Source: Lysobacteraceae bacterium SCN 69-320 (GTDB lineage Bacteria; Pseudomonadota; Gammaproteobacteria; Xanthomonadales; Rhodanobacteraceae). From it: a stretch of 64,000 nucleotides of DNA. The position numbers and the translations under genes are program-made. Below the pieces are notes generated by a model. It saw only the letters and a list, made by a program, of their open reading frames with translations, searched no databases and was not told where the DNA came from. The first letter of the stretch is position 1. Each line of letters begins with the position of its first letter. Below, piece by piece: positions 1-8,678 of this stretch. The DNA lies in NCBI GenBank assembly GCA_001725155.1, contig MEFP01000030.1:744001-808000 (forward strand), given 5' to 3'.

Positions 1-329
1 TGATCGCTGTTCCAGCCGTTCAGCCGTATGCCGAACTGGGCGCAGTTCTTCTCCAGTTCGGCGACCTGCGCGGCGGCTTCCTCGCTCGCATAGACCGGCT
101 GGCCGAGATCGTCGAACGGCGCGGTCGGCGTGGAATGATCGAGCGTCGCCAGGGTGCGCTCGGGGCAGCGCACGCCCAGGTGGCGCGCGCGCAGCTCGGC
201 GAACGCCTGTGGCGAGGTCACCTCGTGGATCAGATGCAGGTCGACGTAGAGGATGCCCGGCGTGGACGCGGTCGCCGGCTTGACGACGTGCGCGTCCCAG
301 AGCTTGTCGAGCAGGGTGCGCGCGGCCAT
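1..329 (-). CDS. leuC: 3-isopropylmalate dehydratase large subunit, N-terminal part
   Basis: Isomerises 2- to 3-isopropylmalate in leucine synthesis as the Fe-S large subunit working with LeuD. Only about 109 N-terminal residues are in the window; the gene runs off the left edge. The visible start MAARTLLDKLWDAHVV and the block LIHEVTSPQAFAELR match the conserved LeuC N-terminus (DKLxxxHVV, HEVTSPQAF, then LDHSTPT). The Fe-S cysteines would lie outside the window. Its ATG overlaps the ilvE stop codon as TGATG, so translation is probably coupled and it belongs to the leader-leuA-ilvE-leuC transcript. Confidence 0.93.
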   Translation of the reverse strand, partial: MAARTLLDKLWDAHVVKPATASTPGILYVDLHLIHEVTSPQAFAELRARHLGVRCPERTLATLDHSTPTAPFDDLGQPVYASEEAAAQVAELEKNCAQFGIRLNGWNSD

Positions 330-1276
330 CACGCGGCCTCCTGGGCGAAGCTGCGCGCCTGCACCGGCGTCAGCCAGCCCCAGCGGTCTTCGGTGCCGCC
401 GTCGAACAGGCCGAAGAACATGCGCTGCAGCGCCTTGGTGACCGGTCCGGGCTTGCCGCTGCCGACCGGCTTGCGGTCCACCGAACGCACCGGCGTGATC
501 TCGGCGGCCGTGCCGGTCATGAACACTTCGTCGGCGAAATACAGCATTTCGCGCGGCATGGGCTGCTCGTGCACGGTGTAACCGAGTTCCTGCGCGAGGG
601 TCATGACCGTGTCGCGCGTGATGCCGCAGAGGATCGACGCGCCAGCCGGCGGCGTGTACAGCTTGCCGCCGCGCACGATGAACAGGTTCTCGCCGGCGCC
701 TTCGCTGAGCAGGCCGCCGGGCGCCAGCGCGATGCCTTCGACGAAGCCGCCGTCGACGGCTTCGCGCGCGATCAGCTGGCTGTTCAGATAATTGCCGCCG
801 GCCTTCGCGCCGCTCGGATAGGTGTTCGGCGCGGCGCGGTTCCACGAGCTCACGCAGACGTCGACACCCTGCTCCAGCGCCGCGGCGCCGTGCATGCTGC
901 CCCACTCGATCGCGATGACCGCGACGTCGACGGCGGTATCGCGCGGCGGCGCCAGGCTGAAGGTGAAGCCCGAGCGGTAGACGATGGGCCGCAGATACGC
1001 GCTGGCCAGCTTGTTCGCGAGCACGACGTCGGCGCAGGCCTGGTCGATCGCGTCGGCGTCGTAGGCAATGCCGAGGTCGTAGACGCGCGCCGAGTGGAAC
1101 AGGCGCTCGGTGTGGTCGCGCAGGCGGAAGAACCGCGGGCCCTGCGGGGTGGCGTAGACGCGTTCGCCTTCGAACACCGAGGAACCGTAGTGCAGCGCAT
1201 GCGCGCCGACGCTGACGCTGGCCTCTTGCCAGGGTTTGATGCGGCCGTTGTGCCAGATGTATGCGGGCGTCTTCAT
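329..1276 (-). CDS. ilvE: Branched-chain amino acid aminotransferase
   Basis: PLP enzyme that transfers the amino group between glutamate and the 2-keto acids of leucine, isoleucine and valine. At 315 residues it is the usual size for class IV aminotransferases. The N-terminal HALHYGSSVFEGERVY block is typical of IlvE. The PLP lysine is K158 in PSGAKAGGNYLNSQL, and the later blocks SEGAGENLF and ITRDTVM are also present. It starts 9 bp after the leuA stop and overlaps leuC by 1 bp. Carrying ilvE between leuA and leuC lets one attenuator control both the leucine-specific steps and the final shared transamination. Confidence 0.95.
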   Translation of the reverse strand: MKTPAYIWHNGRIKPWQEASVSVGAHALHYGSSVFEGERVYATPQGPRFFRLRDHTERLFHSARVYDLGIAYDADAIDQACADVVLANKLASAYLRPIVYRSGFTFSLAPPRDTAVDVAVIAIEWGSMHGAAALEQGVDVCVSSWNRAAPNTYPSGAKAGGNYLNSQLIAREAVDGGFVEGIALAPGGLLSEGAGENLFIVRGGKLYTPPAGASILCGITRDTVMTLAQELGYTVHEQPMPREMLYFADEVFMTGTAAEITPVRSVDRKPVGSGKPGPVTKALQRMFFGLFDGGTEDRWGWLTPVQARSFAQEAA

Positions 1277-1285
1277 GCGGTTTCC

Positions 1286-2875
1286 TCAGGCGTGGTTCGC
1301 GGCCGCGCGCGCGGCCTTGTCGGGTTTGCTGCGTTCGATGCGGTTGGCGATTTCCAGCGCGGCCAGCGCGGCGGCTTCGACGATGTCGGTGGACACGCCG
1401 CGGCCGTGCAGCTCGCGGCCGGCGTGGCGTACGCCGAGCGTGGCCTGGCCCTGTGCGTCGCCGCCTTCCGACAGTGCGCGGATCTGGAAGTCGACGAGTT
1501 CGAAGTCCTGGCCGACGGCGCGGCCGATCGCGCGCAGGGTCGCGTCGACCGGGCCGTCGCCGATCGCCGCTTCGCTGGCCATGACGCCGTCCTCGCGCTG
1601 CAGCCGTACCGAGGCCGACGCGCTGCCGCCCAGGTGCGAGGCCGCGTGCAGATGCACGATGCGCCAGGGGCCCTGCGCCTCGGCGTCGCGGCCCAGGGCC
1701 AGCGCTTCGAGGTCGCTGTCGAATACTTCGCGCTTCTTGTCGGCCAGGCTCTTGAAGCGCGTGAAGATCTGATCCAGCGCGGCCTCGTCGGGCGTATGGC
1801 CCAGGCTGGCCAGGCGCTCGCGCAGCGCGTGGCGGCCGCTGTGCTTGCCGAGCACCAGCTGCGAACGCGCGAAGCCCACGTCCTCGGGGCGCATGATTTC
1901 GTAGGTGCCGCGATGCTTGAGCATGCCGTGCTGGTGGATGCCCGACTCGTGCGCGAACGCGTTGTCGCCGACCACGGCCTTGTTGCGCGGAATCGGCTGA
2001 CCGGTCAGCTGGGCCAGCAGGCGCGCGGCCGGATACAGCCGCGGCGTGCGCAGACCGGTGTCCACGCCGAACAGTTCGGCGCGCGTCTTCAGCGCCATCG
2101 CCACTTCTTCCAGCGCCGCATTGCCGGCGCGCTCGCCGATGCCGGTCAGGGTGCATTCGACCTGGCGCGCGCCGGCGGCGACCGCGGCCAGGCTGTTGGC
2201 GACGGCCATGCCCAGGTCGTCGTGGCAATGCACCGACAGCACGGCGCGTTCGATATCGCGCACGTTGGCCTTCAGAAAAACGATGCGCTCGTACATTTCG
2301 GCCGGCGTGATGTAGCCGACCGTGTCGGGCACGTTCAACGTGGTAGCGCCGGCCTCGACGACCGCGGAGAACACCTCGGCCAGATAGTCCGGTTCGGTGC
2401 GCATCGCATCTTCGGCGGAAAATTCCACATCGGCGCAGAGTTCCTTGGCGCGGCGCACGGCGGCCACGGCCGCGTCGACGACCTGCGCGCGGCTCATGCC
2501 GAGCTTGTGCTCGCGATGCAGCGGGCTCGTCGCAATGAACACATGGATGCGGCCGCGCGCGGCCGGCTCCAGCGCGCGTGCCGCAGTCTCGATGTCGCCG
2601 CGCTGGCAGCGTGCGAGCGCGCAGATGGCCGCGCTGCGCACCTCGCGCGCGATCGCCTGCACCGCGGCGAAGTCGCCGTCGGAAGCCTGCGGAAAGCCGG
2701 CCTCGATGATGTCGACGCCGAGGTCGGCCAGGGCCTGGGCGATGCGCAGCTTCTGCGCCCGCGTCATGGAAAAGCCGGGCGCCTGCTCACCGTCACGCAG
2801 GGTGGTGTCGAATACGCGTACGCGTTCGCGGGCGGCCGGGGGGATGCTGGCTACGGGGAAATCTGTCGGTGTCAT
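1286..2875 (-). CDS. leuA: 2-isopropylmalate synthase
   Basis: Condenses acetyl-CoA with 2-ketoisovalerate, the first committed step to leucine. At 529 residues it fits long LeuA. The catalytic N-terminal TIM barrel starts with VFDTTLRDGEQAPGFSM (about residues 21-37); the metal-binding HCHDDLGMAVAN block and the HESGIHQHG block follow. The C-terminal third matches the LeuA allosteric domain that binds leucine. The ATG at 2875 was chosen over an upstream in-frame ATG at 3037 because the latter would put the attenuator hairpin inside the coding region. First structural gene of the operon, 26 bp after the attenuator hairpin and its T tract. Confidence 0.95.
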   Translation of the reverse strand: MTPTDFPVASIPPAARERVRVFDTTLRDGEQAPGFSMTRAQKLRIAQALADLGVDIIEAGFPQASDGDFAAVQAIAREVRSAAICALARCQRGDIETAARALEPAARGRIHVFIATSPLHREHKLGMSRAQVVDAAVAAVRRAKELCADVEFSAEDAMRTEPDYLAEVFSAVVEAGATTLNVPDTVGYITPAEMYERIVFLKANVRDIERAVLSVHCHDDLGMAVANSLAAVAAGARQVECTLTGIGERAGNAALEEVAMALKTRAELFGVDTGLRTPRLYPAARLLAQLTGQPIPRNKAVVGDNAFAHESGIHQHGMLKHRGTYEIMRPEDVGFARSQLVLGKHSGRHALRERLASLGHTPDEAALDQIFTRFKSLADKKREVFDSDLEALALGRDAEAQGPWRIVHLHAASHLGGSASASVRLQREDGVMASEAAIGDGPVDATLRAIGRAVGQDFELVDFQIRALSEGGDAQGQATLGVRHAGRELHGRGVSTDIVEAAALAALEIANRIERSKPDKAARAAANHA

Positions 2876-2901
2876 GGTCTGCCTTAGCAGGCCAGGGCAA
2901 C

Positions 2902-2939
2902 AAAAAACCCCGCACTCGTTGCCGGGTGCGGGGTTTTTT
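2902..2939 (-). terminator. Transcription attenuator of the leu operon
   Basis: Perfect 8-bp stem CCCCGCAC/GTGCGGGG with a 10-nt loop. Read on the minus strand it is preceded by six A and followed by six T, a textbook intrinsic terminator. It lies between the leader peptide stop (2973) and the leuA start (2875), which is the position expected of an attenuator rather than an end-of-operon terminator. Confidence 0.85.
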
Positions 2940-2972
2940 AGTGTTCGTGTCGTTTTATTTTCGACGCGCGCC

Positions 2973-3110
2973 CTAACCCGCACCTCCGCTGGTAATAAGA
3001 AGTACGAGGACGAGTACGAGCGAAATTCGCGCCGCAATCACGCGCAGGCCGGCCGTCGCGAGCGTCTGCTCGGTGCGGGCGATCTGGCGGTGGTTGGTGC
3101 GCTGCGTCAT
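2973..3110 (-). CDS. leu operon leader peptide (attenuation)
   Basis: A 45-codon reading frame just upstream of the attenuator. Its C-terminal half has an almost unbroken run of branched-chain residues, ISLVLVLVLLI (residues 29-39), followed by TSGGAG and a TAG stop. The layout recalls E. coli IlvL, where ribosome stalling at Leu/Val/Ile codons prevents terminator formation. The stop lies 34 nt before the terminator stem. The start codon is uncertain: the ATG at 3110 has a weak ribosome binding site, and a shorter version starting at the in-frame GTG (residue 24) is possible. Function is inferred from position and composition. Confidence 0.75.
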   Translation of the reverse strand: MTQRTNHRQIARTEQTLATAGLRVIAARISLVLVLVLLITSGGAG

Positions 3111-3118
3111 GGGGATCG

Positions 3119-3148
3119 AACCTATTCGCCGGCTTTGCGAGGTGTCAA
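3119..3148 (-). promoter_or_regulatory. Possible promoter of the leu leader
   Basis: Perfect -35 TTGACA (plus coordinates 3143-3148, read on minus) followed after 18 bp by a poor -10, TAGGTT (3119-3124). Transcription would then begin almost at the leader ATG. A second TTGACG lies further upstream near 3199. The placement is tentative. Confidence 0.3.
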
Positions 3149-3282
3149 ATGGCTTCGGTTTTTTTAACCGATAACGGCATCGAGACGAAGATTTTCGTCA
3201 AAAAACTCCGCTTATGCCGTTTTCGACGCCCCGGAATCTGTCCGGACAACTGTGTCACGGCCACGCCGTCGCCGCCGCTCGC

Positions 3283-5127
3283 TCAGGTGGCCGGCGACTG
3301 CCGCAGCTTGGCCGCAAGGCCGCCGGCGCGGCGTATGGGCCGCGCGAGCGAGGCCGCGACGACGTCGGCCGTGGCGCACAGATCCAGTCGCTCGCGAGCG
3401 CGCGAGATGCCGGTGTAGAGCAACTGCCGCGACAGGATGCGGTGCTCCGGATCCGGCGGCAGCAGCACCGCGACATGGGCGTATTCGGAACCCTGGCTCT
3501 TGTGCACGGTGATCGCGAACGCGCCCTCGTGCGCCGGCAGGCTTTCCGGCGCGAACGCGCGCGCGCCGCCGTCGGCGTCGAACCAGACGCGCAGGCGGCC
3601 GTCCGCGTCGGCCAGGCACAGGCCCACGTCGCCGTTGAACAGGCGCAGGCCGTAGTCGTTCTGCGTGACGAGCACGGCGCGGCCCGCGTACCACGGCGAA
3701 TCGCCGTCGATCTGCCACAGCCGGCGCAGCTCGGCTTCGACCAGCGCGTTCAGCGCGAGCGCGCCGAATATGTCCTCGCGCAAGGCACACAGCAGCTGGC
3801 GCTGGCCAAGACTGCGCAGCGCCTCCAGCGCGATCTGCTCCGGTTCGCGCGGCGGCGGCGCGAACAGCGAAGGCTGATACGGCGCGGCGCTCGCCTCGAT
3901 CGCCGCCCCAGCGCCGCCGCGCGACGGCAAGGTCGGCCGCAGCGGCAAGGCCGCAAGCGTCGCGGCCCAGTCCTGCGCAAACGTGCGCAGCGCCGCAGCA
4001 TCGGCGACCGGCCGCATTGCAGCGCGCGGCGCGGCCGCGGCGAGCGCGGCGCTGAATGCGGCCGCATCGCCTTCGCGCACGGCCTCGTTGAGCCGCGCGA
4101 GTTCGTGCTGCGCGCGGAAGCTGTGCTGCAGGCGCACGAGTTCCGCCGCCTGCTCGCGCTCCAGCGCCGCCACCAGGTCCATCAGCACCGAACCGGCGGC
4201 GACCGAGGTCAGCTGGTCGGCGTCGCCGAGCAGCACCAGCGCCGCATCGTCGCGCACCGCGTCGAGCAGGCTGCGCAGCATGGCCAGGTCCAGCATCGAG
4301 GCTTCGTCGACGACGACGATGTCGGCGGCGATCGGCCGCGCGCGGCCGCGCGTGAAGCGGTTGCGCCGCGGCTCGTAGCCGAGCAGGCGATGCAGGGTCA
4401 GCGCGGTGTGTTCGGGTATGCGTTCGAGCAGCGGCTGCCAGTCGGGCGGCAGCGCGCCGGCGCCGCCGCGCAGCGCGGCCTTGCCGGCGCGCAGCGACTG
4501 CAGCAGGCGCTGCGCCGCCTTGCCGGTCGGTGCGGCCAGCTGGACCACCGGCGCCGCGGCCGCGTGCCGCTGCAGCATCAGCAGCAGGCGCAGCACCGTC
4601 GTGGTCTTGCCGGTGCCGGGACCGCCGGTCAGCACGAACAGGCGCCGGCCGACGGCAGCGGCGACCGCGTCGCGCTGACGCTGCGCCGGCGCCGTATCGC
4701 CGGCGAACAAGGTATCGAGATCGGCCGCGAGCGCCGCGGCATCGACCGGCGCAGCCGCCTGCCGGCGCTGCGCCACGTGCAGCGCGATCGCGGTCTCGTG
4801 CGCGTGGTTGCGCCAGAACGCGAAGCGTCCGTCGGCATCGAGCACGAACGGCTGGCGCCGGCTGCCGTCGCCGACCAGCGCCTCGCCGCGCAGCGCCTCG
4901 ACGTCCTCGGCGGTCGGCGGCGTCATGCCGTGGCGGCCGGCGTCGGCGCCGAGCAGCGGCAGCGCCGCGTCGCCGAGGCCGTCGGCGTAGCTGGCCCAGC
5001 CGGCGACTTCGGCCAGCCGCGCCGAACCGCCGTGGACCTGCACCCATTGCGCGACGGCGCGATCCAGCGGCCGCCAGGCCGCCGGCAGTTCCGCCTCATT
5101 GCCGCGGCGCCAGGTATACAGCGTCAT
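3283..5127 (-). CDS. recD: Exodeoxyribonuclease V alpha subunit (RecD helicase)
   Basis: The 5'-3' helicase motor of RecBCD, which unwinds and resects double-strand breaks for RecA loading. At 614 residues it is close to E. coli RecD. The Walker A is GGPGTGKT at 168-175, with Walker B VVDEASMLDLAML, the VHKSQGSE motif and the C-terminal YTGISRARERL motif VI. The start is fixed by an ATGA overlap with the recB stop. It is the last gene of recC-recB-recD. Confidence 0.95.
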   Translation of the reverse strand: MTLYTWRRGNEAELPAAWRPLDRAVAQWVQVHGGSARLAEVAGWASYADGLGDAALPLLGADAGRHGMTPPTAEDVEALRGEALVGDGSRRQPFVLDADGRFAFWRNHAHETAIALHVAQRRQAAAPVDAAALAADLDTLFAGDTAPAQRQRDAVAAAVGRRLFVLTGGPGTGKTTTVLRLLLMLQRHAAAAPVVQLAAPTGKAAQRLLQSLRAGKAALRGGAGALPPDWQPLLERIPEHTALTLHRLLGYEPRRNRFTRGRARPIAADIVVVDEASMLDLAMLRSLLDAVRDDAALVLLGDADQLTSVAAGSVLMDLVAALEREQAAELVRLQHSFRAQHELARLNEAVREGDAAAFSAALAAAAPRAAMRPVADAAALRTFAQDWAATLAALPLRPTLPSRGGAGAAIEASAAPYQPSLFAPPPREPEQIALEALRSLGQRQLLCALREDIFGALALNALVEAELRRLWQIDGDSPWYAGRAVLVTQNDYGLRLFNGDVGLCLADADGRLRVWFDADGGARAFAPESLPAHEGAFAITVHKSQGSEYAHVAVLLPPDPEHRILSRQLLYTGISRARERLDLCATADVVAASLARPIRRAGGLAAKLRQSPAT

Positions 5128-8100
5128 GCGGCGCCTCCGAGCACGGCATCCACCGCATCGAGCAGCGCCGCATCGAAGCGCCGGCGCCAGACGCCGAGCT
5201 GCGGCGCAAGACCGCAGGCACGCACGAACAGATAGATCGCCTCGCCGAAATGCTGCGCGTGGCGATAGTCCGGCAGGCGCTGACGCAGATAGCGCTGCAG
5301 CGCGACGCTGTAGAGCAGCGCCTGGAAACCGTAGTGATGCTCGGCCATGGCCTGGTCCAGGCGCACGGGCGCGTAGTCGGCCAGGGTGTCGCCGAGGTAG
5401 TTGGTCTTGTAGTCGAGCACGTGGAAGCGGCCGGCCTGCTCGACGATCAGGTCGATCTTGCCGCTCATCAGGCCGGTGAGCGCCGCGCCCTGCAGATTGC
5501 GCGGCAACAGATCGGCCGCACCGTGGCGCGCGCAGGCCTCGCGCAGCGCGCGCAGCGACACGCCGTCGAGCACGAACTGGAAGCCCATTTCCGCGCACTG
5601 CTGCGACGCGGCCAGATCCTGCAGGCTGGCGCCGTCGAACAGCGGCAGTTCCAGAGTGCGCTGCACCAGCGCGCCGATGCCGATGACCGCGGCCGTGGTC
5701 TGCGCCGGCGCGATGCGCACGGCGCACTCGCGCAGACTCTGCTCGATCAGGCGCGTCTGCGCGCTCAGCGCCGACTGCGTGTCGCGGCGCTCGAACACGG
5801 CATGCACGGCATTGCCGAATTCCGGGCCGCGCCAGCTGCCGAGAGCGACTATGCGCGGATCCGGCGCCGCGGCGACCGCGGCCAGCGGCAGCGGCGCGAG
5901 CGCTTCGTCGCGTGCGGCGCGCTCGTCATCGGCGGCGGCCTCTTCCTGCTCGCCGCGGCCGCGGCCGGCGACCAGCGCAGTGAAGCTGTAGGTGTGCTCC
6001 AGCACCGGCCAGGCCGGCTCGCGCCGCGGACTCAGGCGCTGCGGCGCCGTTGCTGCGGCCGGGCGATAGTCCTGCTCGGGCCAGGCCCAGTCATCGGCGC
6101 ACCAGGCCAGATGCGGCGCCTGCTGTGCGAGCGGCGTGTCCGCCGCGGCGTCCTGCAGCCGCGCGAGCATCGCATCCAGCGCGGAGCGTTCCGGATCGGC
6201 CGCCGCCGGCGCGCCTTTCTTGCCGTCGCGCGGCCGCTGCGGCGGCAGGGCATAGACGTGGCAGGCGTACTGCGCGCGCGTCAGCGCGACGTAGAGCACG
6301 CGGAAGCGTTCGTCCTGATCCTCCTCGCGCACGCGTATCAGCGCCGCGGCGCGGCCTTCGGCGAGTTCGGCCACGCGCAACTTGGTGCGCTCGTCGTAGG
6401 CCAGCACGAGGCCGGGCTCGCGGCCCGTGTGATCCCACATCAGCGGCAGGATCACGAGCGGAAATTCCAGGCCCTTGCTCGCGTGCAGGGTCAGCAGACG
6501 CACGCGGCGCGCGTCGGATTCCAGGCGCAGCTGCCAGTCGTCGGCGGCCTCGCCGGGGTCGGGCGATTCGCGCTGCTGGGCGAACCAGGCCAGCAGCTGT
6601 TCGGCGCCGGCCAGGTGTTCGCTCCGGGCCTGCAGCAGCTCGCCGAGATGGCGCAGATCGGTCAGCGCGCGTTCGCGCTCGCTGGTCTGCGGCAGACGCA
6701 GCGCCAGGGCGGCCGACTGCGCCAGCACCACGCCGAGCACGCCGTGGCGCTGCCATTCGCGGCGCAGCTCGTCGAAATGCCGGCGCTGCAGCTGCCAGGC
6801 GTCGGCGTCCTCGCGCAGTTCGGCGATGCGGGCCAGGGTCAGGCCGCCGAAACGCGTGGCCAGCGCCGCGCGCAGCGCCGCATCGTCGTGGGCGTGCTCG
6901 ACCGCGTACAGCAGCAGCTGCAGCTCGCGCGCCAGGTCGGTGTCGAACACGCTGCGCTTGCCGGCGCCGACGCAGGGCACGCCGTGCTGCAGCAGCAGTT
7001 CGCGCAGGCGCTCGACCTGCTGGTTCTTCGGCACGAGCACGGCGATGTCGCCGGGCTGCAGCGGCGTCGCGCCGATGCGCGCGCCCGAGGTCAATAGCGC
7101 GACTACGTGCCGCGCGCAGGCCGCCAGCGCCTGCTCGCGCCGGCTGTCCAGGCTCAACGGATCCGCGGCGCAGTAGTGCAGCTGCAGCGGCTGCATCAGC
7201 GCCTCGCCGCCGGCACCGGCATAAGGCTCGCTGCGGCCGGCCGCGCGCACCGGCTCGTAGTGGATCGGGTGCTGTGGCTGCATGCTGAGCACGGGACCGG
7301 CCGTCGCGTAGAGCTCGTTGAGCGCGGCGACGTAGGCCACCGCCGAGCGCCGGTTCGTGTCCAGGGTCAGCACTTCGTCGGCGGTGGCGGCGGCGGCCAG
7401 ATAGGTGTGGATGTCGCCGCCGCGAAAACGGTAGATGGCCTGCTTGGGGTCGCCGATCATGACCAGCCGGCCGCAGGCCGCGCCGTCGGCATCGCGATAG
7501 ATCGCATCGAGGATGGCGTACTGCAGCGCGTCGGTGTCCTGGAATTCGTCGACCAGCGCGACCGGCCACTGCCCGCGCAGCCGCGCGGCCAGCGGACCGC
7601 TGCGATCGCGCAGCGCGCCGGCGGCGCTTTCGAGCAGGCTGTTGAAGGTCTGGCGCGATTCGCGCAGCAGCTGCTCGCGGCGCCGCTCGACCAGGCGCTG
7701 GCGATAGCGTTCCAGCGCGGCGGCGCGGTTGCTGCCGCCGGCGCGCTCGCGACAGCGCAGCGCCGCGAACAGCGCATCGAGGTCGGCGCGCAGCGCGGCA
7801 TCGTCCAGCGCCGCCGGCTTGAGCTGGCCGGCGAGTGCGTCCGCGTGTCGCAGCACGCTGTCGGCCTCGAATGCCTCCACGGTGTTTTCCTCGACGGCCT
7901 CGACGAAGCGCCGCAGCGCCGTGGCCAGCGCCGCGTTCGAGCGCGCGAATACCTGCGGCCGCTGCAGCAGCGTCTGCGCGGCCGCGGCCAGTCGCTGCCA
8001 CTGCTGCGGCGACGGCGGCGCTTCCGGCTGCGCCGTGCGCACGCCGACACCGGGCGCGAGCACCGCGCGCAGGGCTTCGCGCAGCGCGCTGCGGCCGCCG

Positions 8101-8678
8101 TCGACCCAGAGCCGGTCGCCGTCGTCCAGCGGCGCCTCGCGCTGCATGAGATCGCGCCAGAGATCGTCGACCAGCGCGTCGAGCACGGCGGTTTCGGCGA
8201 TGACTTCGCCGGCCGCGAAGGTGCTGCCGCTCTCGACCGGGAAGTCGGCCAGGATGCGACGGCACAGCGCGTGCAGCGTGCCTATCGGCGCGAGATCGAG
8301 TTCGGCCTGGGCCAGGCGCAGGCGCACCCGGTCGATGTCGATCTGCGCCGGCGCGGCCTGCCAGCGCGCGGCCAGCCAGTCGGCATCGTCGCCGGCGGTC
8401 TCGGCCGGTTCGCCGGCGGCCGCGCGTTCGGCCGCCGCCTCGGCCCAGAGCAGGCGTGCGCGCAGGCGGTCGCGCAGTTCCTGCGCCGCGGCATCGGTGA
8501 AGGTGCCCACGACGATCTGCCGCGGCGTCCGCGGCGTCTCGCCTTCGAGCAGCAGGCGCAGGTAAAGCACCGCGATGGTCCAGGTCTTGCCGGTGCCGGC
8601 GCTGGCCTCGATCAGGCTGCGCCCGGCACCGGCCAGATCCAGCGCGCGCCAGCTCGCGATGCGCCGCGGCGCGTTCAT
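5124..8678 (-). CDS. recB: Exodeoxyribonuclease V beta subunit (RecB helicase-nuclease)
   Basis: The 3'-5' SF1 helicase and sole nuclease of RecBCD. At 1184 residues it matches the family (E. coli about 1180). Walker A is EASAGTGKT (24-32). The UvrD-type blocks VDEFQDTDALQY, MIGDPKQAIYRFRGGDI and TLHASKGLEFP are intact. The C-terminal nuclease has GKIDLIV and the catalytic DYKTN (D1089, K1091), so both activities should be retained. Start and stop overlap recC and recD by 4 bp each (ATGA), implying translational coupling and balanced subunit supply. Confidence 0.96.
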   Translation of the reverse strand: MNAPRRIASWRALDLAGAGRSLIEASAGTGKTWTIAVLYLRLLLEGETPRTPRQIVVGTFTDAAAQELRDRLRARLLWAEAAAERAAAGEPAETAGDDADWLAARWQAAPAQIDIDRVRLRLAQAELDLAPIGTLHALCRRILADFPVESGSTFAAGEVIAETAVLDALVDDLWRDLMQREAPLDDGDRLWVDGGRSALREALRAVLAPGVGVRTAQPEAPPSPQQWQRLAAAAQTLLQRPQVFARSNAALATALRRFVEAVEENTVEAFEADSVLRHADALAGQLKPAALDDAALRADLDALFAALRCRERAGGSNRAAALERYRQRLVERRREQLLRESRQTFNSLLESAAGALRDRSGPLAARLRGQWPVALVDEFQDTDALQYAILDAIYRDADGAACGRLVMIGDPKQAIYRFRGGDIHTYLAAAATADEVLTLDTNRRSAVAYVAALNELYATAGPVLSMQPQHPIHYEPVRAAGRSEPYAGAGGEALMQPLQLHYCAADPLSLDSRREQALAACARHVVALLTSGARIGATPLQPGDIAVLVPKNQQVERLRELLLQHGVPCVGAGKRSVFDTDLARELQLLLYAVEHAHDDAALRAALATRFGGLTLARIAELREDADAWQLQRRHFDELRREWQRHGVLGVVLAQSAALALRLPQTSERERALTDLRHLGELLQARSEHLAGAEQLLAWFAQQRESPDPGEAADDWQLRLESDARRVRLLTLHASKGLEFPLVILPLMWDHTGREPGLVLAYDERTKLRVAELAEGRAAALIRVREEDQDERFRVLYVALTRAQYACHVYALPPQRPRDGKKGAPAAADPERSALDAMLARLQDAAADTPLAQQAPHLAWCADDWAWPEQDYRPAAATAPQRLSPRREPAWPVLEHTYSFTALVAGRGRGEQEEAAADDERAARDEALAPLPLAAVAAAPDPRIVALGSWRGPEFGNAVHAVFERRDTQSALSAQTRLIEQSLRECAVRIAPAQTTAAVIGIGALVQRTLELPLFDGASLQDLAASQQCAEMGFQFVLDGVSLRALREACARHGAADLLPRNLQGAALTGLMSGKIDLIVEQAGRFHVLDYKTNYLGDTLADYAPVRLDQAMAEHHYGFQALLYSVALQRYLRQRLPDYRHAQHFGEAIYLFVRACGLAPQLGVWRRRFDAALLDAVDAVLGGAA

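Noticed and set aside
569-2887. Long open frame antisense to leuA and ilvE
   Set aside because: Composition is typical of the complement of a high-GC gene, with no motif and no start signal; leuA and ilvE on the other strand have clear signatures.
3155-3170. CGGTTTTTTTAACCG dyad as terminator for recD
   Set aside because: The stem is only about five pairs and weak, and it sits far from the recD stop close to the leu promoter; more likely part of the promoter region.
4530-7097. Long plus-strand frame opposite recB/recD
   Set aside because: Arg/Ala/Pro-rich shadow of the RecBCD genes without domain signatures.
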